Position numbers and translations under genes: made by a program | In this document: one piece after another, positions 1 to 5,631 of the stretch | Layout: each line of letters starts with the position of its first letter | How positions within the stretch are numbered: position 1 is the first letter of the stretch | The notes under the pieces: model-generated | Database searches by the model: none | What the model was told of the DNA's origin: nothing | The model's input: only the letters and a program-made list of their open reading frames with translations | Origin: Bacilli bacterium | GTDB taxonomy: Bacteria > Bacillota_I > Bacilli_A > RFN20 > CAG-826 | DNA: 19,980 bases | Direction: 5' to 3' | Assembly: GCA_900767825.1 (NCBI GenBank) | Contig: CAAGAN010000008.1 | Span: forward strand, 1-19,980

Positions 1-252
1 GGAGCAAGCTCTATTCCAACAACAGAATCGAATCGTTCAACAGGGAGATAAGGAGGCAGGCCAAGGCCCATGTGCAGTTCTGCACCCAGGATGCCGAGGA
101 AAAGTTCCTGGTCTCCCTGTTCAACCGTTACAACTTCAAGGTAGGCGCAAGGCCAATAAGGGGGAGGGAATATACTGAAGACGAATTAATCGAGTTATAG
201 AATTAGAACGTTAAAGCGAGTTTCTGGTTTACACAGAATTCCGTATTCTCTC
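1..252 (+). mobile_element. 3' end of an IS256-family insertion sequence (left copy)
   Basis: The first 252 bases hold the end of a transposase gene and a terminal region that recurs as a reverse complement at 19864-19980. The outermost bases, read inward from the tip, begin GAGAGAATACGGAATTCTGT and continue GTAAACCAG. As I recall it, this resembles the IS256 terminal repeat (a CCGTA/CGGA core followed by TGTGTAAA). The shared sequence stops at base 252, which I take as the element boundary. The transposase portion is visibly richer in G and C than the flanking DNA, suggesting arrival from another host. The 5' half lies outside the window, so the target-site duplication cannot be checked. Confidence 0.8.
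3..200 (+). CDS. IS256/Mutator-type transposase, C-terminal fragment
   Basis: An open frame runs in from the left edge and stops with TAG at 198-200, giving the last 65 residues of a transposase. The stretch beginning YSNNRIESFNREIRRQAK matches the conserved end of Mutator/IS256 DDE transposases, where an N-x-IE-x-(L/F)N-x-EIRRR signature carries the last catalytic acidic residue. The gene is cut by the window edge, so the first two catalytic aspartates cannot be seen. The same C-terminus is encoded in the inverted copy at the other edge, with one residue changed (Thr here, Ile there, in the REY-x-EDEL tail). Family assignment rests on the motif and the terminal repeat. Confidence 0.75.
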   Translation, partial: SKLYSNNRIESFNREIRRQAKAHVQFCTQDAEEKFLVSLFNRYNFKVGARPIRGREYTEDELIEL

Positions 253-313
253 CTGTAGCAACCAAGAATATCGAAATATAAAATAAAAACTTGTTTCTTT
301 TTCATAAACTAAA

Positions 314-1224
314 TCAGTACATTTCATTCCTCTTAATTCTTTTAATTTTGGTTTCAACAAGTCCTGCGTTATCAAGAGCTTCCTTTAATTCACATGTAGA
401 ATCAAAATCTGGCGAGACAAAAACCGCAGAAATCAGATTTGAATCAAAAATTCTATCAAGTTTTAATTCAATATGTTTTTTAGGAAAATCTATTTTGTTA
501 GAAACACCTAAAGAATCAAGGATATCGGCATAACAATATTTAGATAGCGAATAAGAAATGTGCTCTCTAATAAATTCATCGTTATATCTACCTTGGTATA
601 GAAGTCTAATCTCTTCTTCTCTATTAAAGGAATCCGACTTAATTATTCCGGCAAAAACAATGAGAATTAATTCTAACCAATTTTTAAAATGAAGGTTGTT
701 ACTATACCCTTCGTTTTTAATATCGTCATCACAAATACAAAATTTCTTCATATCTGTTAAAACTTTGTTGAAAAAAGTAATGGGATTACCATATTGAACT
801 TGCCTATTTTCAATGATAATTGGATCATCTGGTAAATCAAATTCATCTAAAGGTCTATATTTTCTTTAATCAGTTTGTTCTTGCATTCAAAAAAATAATC
901 TTCATTAAACTCAAAACATACGCCGCAATAGTTTGATGCATAATTTTCCCAAAGATATTTATTAGTTTGCCTTTTGCAAAATGAAGCAGAATAAAAATTA
1001 ACATTTAACGTATCTACATTAACATCTAACATGTCATTAATCTCAAGTCGGCTTCTCAGTAGTTTTGCATCTTCGCTATCAGATTTAAGTAACGATACCA
1101 ATCCAAATAAATTGCCATAAAACCTATCTGTTTTATCAGACATCTCTAATGATGAAACGAGCCACAGGCATTTGTTTTTCAAAATGCTTTTAAATGATTT
1201 GAGCGAAGTATAATGATAGAGCAT
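314..1224 (-). pseudogene. DUF2971 family protein, frameshifted
   Basis: Two adjacent minus-strand frames together encode one DUF2971-like protein of about 300 residues. The N-terminal part opens with MLYHYTSLKSFKSILKNK, the typical HYTS...L..IL start of DUF2971, and includes the W-x-x-YA-x-x-x-x-GVCFEF motif. It stops at 847-849. Near 850-856 the other frame takes over with residues LDEFDLPDDP and then VQYGNP, matching the expected family V-x-Y strand, and continues without a stop to 314. One inserted or lost base near 850-856 separates the halves. I start it at the ATG at 1222-1224 rather than the upstream TTG at 1272, because the family begins at HYTS and an AAAGGA sits just upstream, though closely spaced. 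The family function is not established. A sequencing error is the alternative. Confidence 0.75.
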
Positions 1225-1402
1225 AAATCCTTTAACAAAACAAATGAATCCAAATCCATTGCCCAGATCCAATTAAAGGATATAACAATTCTATTACCCA
1301 CACCCGACTGATTTTCGGAGGAGCCAAGGCAATTCTAGATTACTATCATTTTATCACGCGAATAAAACATGGAAAGACTTAAAGCACATTTAAGTTAGAG
1401 AA

Positions 1403-1439
1403 AAATGAAAAACTAGTGTAAGAGACACTTTTTTCATTT
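1403..1439. terminator. Long A/T-rich hairpin, possible bidirectional terminator
   Basis: The arms 1403-1419 and 1425-1439 pair over 15 bp with a two-base CT bulge around the loop AAGAG. The outer stem is an A-run opposite a T-run, so either strand ends its hairpin in T-rich sequence. It lies past the 3' end of the first ATPase gene and would stop its minus-strand transcript. The rest of 1225-1508 holds no gene I can support. Confidence 0.5.
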
Positions 1440-1508
1440 CAGCAAATTATCAGTGCTTTCGTTTCGATAAAAACTAAAATTAGTCAAAATTAGCCACTTT
1501 GCTGTCAT

Positions 1509-2894
1509 CTACTTCCTAATAAAATCAACCATATAAATTGGCATTTGATAAATTACATCATTTTCTTTAATTACATTAGTCTCGCCAAAAACATACGCAA
1601 GAGGATGATTATATGTTTTTAATAGATTATTTAATGCCGAATGATTATAGACTTGCTGCTCATTTAGTTTTCCGGATTTAACCTCAATAGGTAATACTTC
1701 ATTATTCAACGTAACTAGAAAATCCACTTCCCCATGCGCTTTCGAATTGTAATAAAACAGTTCTTCATCAAAACCATGGGAAATCAATTCTTGCGCTACT
1801 GCGTTTTCGTAGGGCGCACCATAATTAATTACCTTTTCATTATTTAGAAGTTTTTCTCTAATACCAGTATCAACAAGTTGAGAAATCAATAGGCCTACAT
1901 CATTATCAAACAATTTTAGAGTCTTTCTTTCTCTAGACAACGCTAGAGGGACAATGGGTTCAGTGACATTAAATACCGGTAAAGCTACGCCTGCAGCGGC
2001 TAACCATAAAAATTCATCTTCAAGATTATTGTTTTTTAAAAATTGCTTATCTATAACTCTAGAAGAAACATAGCGATAGTTCTTGCTAGATAATTGAGAT
2101 GGAATGGCATTATAGATATCTCTAACTCTTAACTTTAACCCTTCGTCATCATCGATATAGGTTGTAATATCAACTTTATATCTATTGACTATTTGGCTTT
2201 GGGCTTCGTTAACTAGATATAGATTATTCTTATTAATAAATGCATCAACAGCTTCAGGCATGCCACCAACTAGTACATATTCCCTAAAATATTTTAGAAA
2301 CATCTCGTTAATTGAATTATCAACAGGAACTCTTTTTTCAAAGCAATTCTTAAGGTAATTAATCGCCTGTTCCCCAACTCCTTTAGCCCATAAGAATTCT
2401 TCAAAATCCAAAGGATACATCTTATATTCGTCCATATATCCTGTAGGATTAAGATTAATATCTTTAATTGCAACGTCCAGCAAGGAGCCACTCAATATAA
2501 AACGGTACTGGCCTTTAGCAACTAATGATTTCATCGCGCTGATAATATCTTGCGATTTGCTAGGCAATTCACCTTTGCTTTTTAATTTATCCCTTCTTTG
2601 ATAAACAAGTTGAATTTCATCTAGAAAAATCGCAGTTTTGTTTTCAATCATTTTATCCCCTGCGACTATAGATAAACGGAGCAATAAATCATCAGAATTA
2701 TTTAACAAAGCAAAAGTATCAATTAAATCAGTCCTTTTAGAAAAATCAATTTCGATGACATTCTCAAATTTGTCTTTAATAAAAGAACTAATGGAAAAAG
2801 ACTTTCCTACCTGCCTAGCCCCTTTCACAAGGAGAGCTTGTTTTCTATTTTCAAACCAAAATTGTAACTTTTCTTCTATTTTTCTTCTTAACAT
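1509..2894 (-). CDS. AAA_14/DUF4143 ATPase with C-terminal PD-(D/E)XK-like domain
   Basis: This 461-residue protein is a standalone AAA-type ATPase. Walker A is GARQVGKS at residues 25-32 and Walker B is AIFLDEIQ at 88-95, followed by the IVSGSL-like sensor region (here ILSGSLL) and the KMYPLDFEEFLWA signature of AAA_14 proteins. The C-terminal DUF4143 part carries GEVDFLV (388-394) and IEVKSGK (403-409). These are the E-x-D and E-x-K elements of a restriction-endonuclease-like fold. The cellular role of this family is unknown. The start is set by AAGGAG seven bases upstream of ATG. It is a paralogue of the 3695-5014 product and stands alone. Three repeats spaced 33 bp lie immediately upstream and probably regulate it. 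Membership is confident; nuclease activity is inferred from motifs only. Confidence 0.9.
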   Translation of the reverse strand: MLRRKIEEKLQFWFENRKQALLVKGARQVGKSFSISSFIKDKFENVIEIDFSKRTDLIDTFALLNNSDDLLLRLSIVAGDKMIENKTAIFLDEIQLVYQRRDKLKSKGELPSKSQDIISAMKSLVAKGQYRFILSGSLLDVAIKDINLNPTGYMDEYKMYPLDFEEFLWAKGVGEQAINYLKNCFEKRVPVDNSINEMFLKYFREYVLVGGMPEAVDAFINKNNLYLVNEAQSQIVNRYKVDITTYIDDDEGLKLRVRDIYNAIPSQLSSKNYRYVSSRVIDKQFLKNNNLEDEFLWLAAAGVALPVFNVTEPIVPLALSRERKTLKLFDNDVGLLISQLVDTGIREKLLNNEKVINYGAPYENAVAQELISHGFDEELFYYNSKAHGEVDFLVTLNNEVLPIEVKSGKLNEQQVYNHSALNNLLKTYNHPLAYVFGETNVIKENDVIYQMPIYMVDFIRK

Positions 2895-2906
2895 AAAGAA
2901 CTCCTT

Positions 2907-2989
2907 AAGGAAAACTGCAAGTAAAATCTAGCAATAAATAAGGAAAACTGCAAGTAAAAAACAATATAAAATAAGGAAAACTGCAAAAC
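2907..2989. repeat. Three 33-bp-spaced direct repeats (iterons) upstream of the ATPase gene
   Basis: The sequence AAGGAAAACTGCAAGTAAAA occurs at 2907-2926 and 2940-2959, and its AAGGAAAACTGCAA core recurs at 2973-2986. Spacing is exactly 33 bp, about three helical turns, so the copies lie on one face of the DNA. The copy nearest the gene abuts the ribosome binding site; its CCTT (minus strand) and the AAGG of that site form a small palindrome. Bases between copies are not conserved, which argues for a protein-binding array rather than a simple tandem duplication. Confidence 0.85.
2925..2953 (-). promoter_or_regulatory. Candidate promoter embedded in the iteron array
   Basis: On the minus strand TTGCAG (2948-2953, inside the middle repeat) and TAGATT (2925-2930) are separated by 17 bp. 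Transcription would start near 2918, leaving about 24 bases of leader. The -10 match is weak (4 of 6). The support comes from the same placement in the paralogous gene at 5014. A protein bound to the repeats would cover both promoter elements. Confidence 0.4.
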
Positions 2990-3125
2990 TATGTTCCTCT
3001 TGGCAAATAATTTGATAACAGTCTGTTTTCTCAAATAATTCTCATCTAGATCAACTCAGCTTCTGCAACCTTTTCACTCATCTAATCCGGTCTACATAAG
3101 AATATTGTTGGGTTTTTAAGTAAAA

Positions 3126-3680
3126 TTAGTTAATAGGCTTTGATGTGTCATCAAAATAAGTCAGCGACTCTTTATAAATGTCTTTAACTCTATTTGTTAT
3201 ATCCTTACATTCCAGTTCGTTATAAACGTCTTCAATAGAATATGTTTCATATTCGACATAGTCGTTATATTCGTTATGATAACCGCAATCAAAGTCTATC
3301 GCATATAGTTTTTGGGCAATTTTATACGCTTCTTCTTTCTTGCCTTGATCGTATAAAGCGACCAAAAGCAAAACAATATGGGTAAAGAAAGAAACATCTT
3401 TATCATCTAAAGATCTTTCATAATCATAGTCATTATAATCGCACTCGCTTACCCAGCCTGACATTTCAACATTTTCAATTTGGAATAGCTGTTCTAGTAA
3501 TTCTTGTTTGTTGGCTAAGTAATAAGGCTCAATACCAGCATTATTTATCTCAATAATCTTTTCTAAGGTATAAGAAGACAATCGATTAATTAATGGCGTT
3601 ATAGCATCCATCACTCCTTCTTTATCCATACTACCTAGATACTTTAAGTATTCATTTGATAAATGTTCTTGTTTATCCAT
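3126..3680 (-). CDS. Small acidic helical protein, second gene of the ATPase operon
   Basis: I do not recognise this 184-residue protein. It has no signal peptide or membrane segment. It is predicted-looking helical throughout and rich in acidic and tyrosine residues, with an acidic tract around residues 79-92. The segment VALYDQGKKEEAYKIAQKLY (near residue 107-126) reads like one tetratricopeptide-type helical hairpin. The gene starts 14 bases after the stop of the 439-residue ATPase on the same strand, with TAAGG before ATG, so the two are almost certainly cotranscribed. The paralogous ATPase at 1509-2894 has no such partner. A role as a binding partner, regulator or effector of the ATPase is inference from position only. 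About 230 bases downstream (2895-3125) hold only the iterons of the next gene. Confidence 0.75.
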   Translation of the reverse strand: MDKQEHLSNEYLKYLGSMDKEGVMDAITPLINRLSSYTLEKIIEINNAGIEPYYLANKQELLEQLFQIENVEMSGWVSECDYNDYDYERSLDDKDVSFFTHIVLLLVALYDQGKKEEAYKIAQKLYAIDFDCGYHNEYNDYVEYETYSIEDVYNELECKDITNRVKDIYKESLTYFDDTSKPIN

Positions 3681-3694
3681 ATTGGTAGCCCTTA

Positions 3695-5014
3695 CTAAAG
3701 AAACATAACCGTATAAATAGGAAATGTAATTAAATTTCCCTCTCTTTTGATGATATTCTTGTTACCAAATATATATCCTTTCGGAAGTTTATATTTACCA
3801 TTTGGATCTACTAATTTTGGTATAGCACGGAACTCATTTTGGGTCTTTCCAGACTTAATTTCTATAGGAATGATTGTCAAATTGTCGTAATCATTAATTA
3901 AGCAATCAGTCTCCCCGGTCTTCTTGCTATCAAAATAAAATGATTGATGACCGTGTGCTAATAGCTCGCTCATTACAACAGTCTCATAAACAGACCCCAA
4001 ATTAATAGCTTTATCTTGATTGAGAACAGCATCTATATTGTTTTTATATAAAATATTGGTCAATATGCCAACATCATTATAATAGAGTTTTATTAGATTC
4101 TTGCCACTTGATTCAATAAGAGGGAATCTAGGATCACTAACAGCCTTCACCCCTATTGCAACCCCAGAAGAAATTAAGTAATCGAATTCATCTTGATACT
4201 TTTCCAAAGTTTCTTTTTTATTATCGATTTTACTAATCTGAACTCTTTTAACCTTATTTTCCATATAAGACGGCATCATTTCGTATATCCTAGTTATTTT
4301 TAATTTATGGTCTAAATCATATTTAGAACAGTCGTCTTTATAATAGTTATAAGTCGCCTCTTGAACCTTTCTCATTTCCATTACGTTCTTATTAACAACC
4401 AACTCTTTAACAGCATCTGGCAATCCGCCGCTTAACAAATATTCCTTGAATCTGGTTAGAAAAATGTCGTGCACGGAATCATCAATTGGCTCCAATTTGT
4501 CAAAACAAGATTTAACATATTCAATAACATCACTGCCAACATTATTGGCCCATAAGAATTCCTCAAAATCCATTGGATACATTTTTTCTTCCTTTATTGA
4601 CCCCATCGGAATGAATGTATGTTTTAAAGTAACTCCTAAAAGAGAACCACTTACAATATATGTAAACCTGCCTTCCTTATTTAAGGATTTTAGCATAGTA
4701 AGCAAGTGTGGATATACCTGGATTTCATCTAAAAATATAATAGTATTATCTTTGTTCCCTAAAAGGTTGCCGTACAAAGAAGATAATCTAAGATAAAATT
4801 GGTTTGTTGTCTTTACCTTATCGTCTCCAAAGTATTTTTCCCCGTCAAAATCCTCCCTTAAGTTAATTTCCACGTAATTTTTAAAATGAAGCTTCGATAA
4901 TTTACTGATGATGTAAGACTTGCCAATCTGTCTAGCTCCGTCAATCACAAGAATGGTTTCTCTTTTACTTTTGAAATAGTTATTAATTACCGTTTCTATC
5001 TTTCTTCTAAACAT
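3695..5014 (-). CDS. Second AAA_14/DUF4143 ATPase with PD-(D/E)XK-like C-terminus
   Basis: This 439-residue paralogue of the 1509-2894 product has Walker A GARQIGKS at residues 26-33 and Walker B IIFLDEIQ at 92-99. It also has the IVSGSLL sensor and the KMYPMDFEEFLWA signature. The C-terminal DUF4143 region keeps the nuclease-like residues: GETDCLI (367-373) and IEIKSGK (384-390). The two proteins diverge widely outside these motifs, so this is an old duplication or independent acquisition, not a recent copy. The start is MFRRKIE, aligning with MLRRKIE of the paralogue, with GAGG nine bases upstream. It is the first gene of an operon with the 184-residue protein downstream. A four-copy 33-bp iteron array lies just upstream. 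Confidence 0.9.
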   Translation of the reverse strand: MFRRKIETVINNYFKSKRETILVIDGARQIGKSYIISKLSKLHFKNYVEINLREDFDGEKYFGDDKVKTTNQFYLRLSSLYGNLLGNKDNTIIFLDEIQVYPHLLTMLKSLNKEGRFTYIVSGSLLGVTLKHTFIPMGSIKEEKMYPMDFEEFLWANNVGSDVIEYVKSCFDKLEPIDDSVHDIFLTRFKEYLLSGGLPDAVKELVVNKNVMEMRKVQEATYNYYKDDCSKYDLDHKLKITRIYEMMPSYMENKVKRVQISKIDNKKETLEKYQDEFDYLISSGVAIGVKAVSDPRFPLIESSGKNLIKLYYNDVGILTNILYKNNIDAVLNQDKAINLGSVYETVVMSELLAHGHQSFYFDSKKTGETDCLINDYDNLTIIPIEIKSGKTQNEFRAIPKLVDPNGKYKLPKGYIFGNKNIIKREGNLITFPIYTVMFL

Positions 5015-5030
5015 TAAATAATCCTCTTTT

Positions 5031-5141
5031 CAACTTTTCCAATATAATTTTAGTATTAAAAAACAACTTTTCCAATAGTTTTAAATTGTAAAATTACAAC
5101 TTTTCCAGAACTTTTTTAAATCAAAAAACATACTTTTCCAA
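5031..5141. repeat. Four 33-bp-spaced direct repeats (iterons) upstream of the second ATPase
   Basis: The core ACTTTTCCA begins at 5033, 5066, 5099 and 5132, exactly 33 bp apart each time. The longer form CAACTTTTCCAA is intact in the first two copies; the third ends AG and the fourth begins CATAC. Intervening bases are A/T-rich and not conserved. The core is unrelated to that of the array at 2907-2989, yet number, period and placement relative to the start codon are alike. This is too regular to be random A/T-rich sequence. Confidence 0.88.
5047..5075 (-). promoter_or_regulatory. Candidate promoter embedded in the iteron array
   Basis: On the minus strand TTGGAA (5070-5075, within the second repeat) and TAAAAT (5047-5052) are 17 bp apart, a good sigma-A geometry. 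The predicted start of transcription near 5040 lies in the first repeat, leaving a leader of about 26 bases. Protein bound to the repeats would block RNA polymerase, which suggests autoregulation. Weaker TTGGAA or CTGGAA to A/T-rich pairs occur in the distal units, so tandem promoters are possible. Confidence 0.5.
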
Positions 5142-5210
5142 AAAAATGCTTTTGAATGCTCAATATTTTCTTCATTGCTTGGTTAAAATTTAGTCTTTTC
5201 CATTAATCCA

Positions 5211-5245
5211 TATAACAAAACTGCAAAATTTGCATTTTTGTTATA
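5211..5245. promoter_or_regulatory. Near-perfect 35-bp palindrome upstream of the RelB/DinJ gene
   Basis: Two arms of 17 bases around a single central A pair with one mismatch (TATAACAAAACTGCAAA against its mirror). A second, shorter inverted repeat follows at 5270-5276 and 5289-5295 (TTGATAA...TTATCAA), close to the ribosome binding site. RelB/DinJ antitoxins are ribbon-helix-helix proteins that bind such palindromes in their own promoters, so both are candidate operators. The remainder of 5142-5319 shows no gene. Confidence 0.55.
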
Positions 5246-5319
5246 AATCCAATCGCTTGCATATTCCCCTTGATAATCGCCTGCTCCTTTATCAAAATCT
5301 ATTGAAGGAGAAATAATCC

Positions 5320-5583
5320 ATGTCAAAAGAAGTAATCTCAATATACATAGATAAAGAAACAAAAATAAACTCTACTAAATTATTCAATGAACTTGGATTG
5401 GATTTATCCACTGCTATTAATATATTCCTTGAACAATGCATATTAAGAGGAGAGTTTCCTTTTGATATAGATTATTCAAATGAATTATTAGATGCGGCAA
5501 AAGAGGCTATAGAAATATCTAAAGATCCTAATGTTACGGGATATAAAGATATGGACGAATTAAAGAAAGCCCTTGAAAACTAA
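5320..5583 (+). CDS. RelB/DinJ family antitoxin, without a toxin gene
   Basis: The 87-residue product has the RelB/DinJ layout: an N-terminal ribbon-helix-helix DNA-binding region (EVISIYIDKETKINSTKLFNELGLDLSTAINIFL compressed over residues 4-37) and an acidic C-terminal tail that would wrap a toxin. The LGLDLSTAINIFL segment, with a glycine followed by a second helix, is diagnostic. GAAGGAG eight bases before ATG supports the start. In complete modules a RelE/YafQ-type toxin follows directly. Here only 48 bases separate the stop from the convergent lipoprotein gene, so no toxin is encoded. It may be an antidote-only remnant or serve to control other loci. Palindromes upstream fit autoregulation. 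Confidence 0.85.
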   Translation: MSKEVISIYIDKETKINSTKLFNELGLDLSTAINIFLEQCILRGEFPFDIDYSNELLDAAKEAIEISKDPNVTGYKDMDELKKALEN

Positions 5584-5584
5584 A

Positions 5585-5613
5585 AACAGGATGAGTTATT
5601 CACCCACCCTGTT
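5585..5613 (-). terminator. Possible terminator for the lipoprotein gene
   Basis: AACAGG (5585-5590) and CCTGTT (5608-5613) form a six-base stem with partial inner pairing. Read on the minus strand the hairpin is followed by a short TTTTTA. It sits between two convergent stops and could serve the minus-strand transcript. The stem is short. Confidence 0.4.
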
Positions 5614-5631
5614 AATAGGATTTATATTAAG

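Noticed and set aside
2907..2989. CRISPR array, because of regularly spaced repeats
   Set aside because: Only three copies, a conserved core of 14 to 20 bases, spacers of similar short length and no cas genes. The array also merges with a ribosome binding site.
5031..5141. Plasmid replication origin based on iterons
   Set aside because: No Rep protein, DnaA boxes or partition genes are recognisable in the window. Iteron is used here only as a description of spacing.
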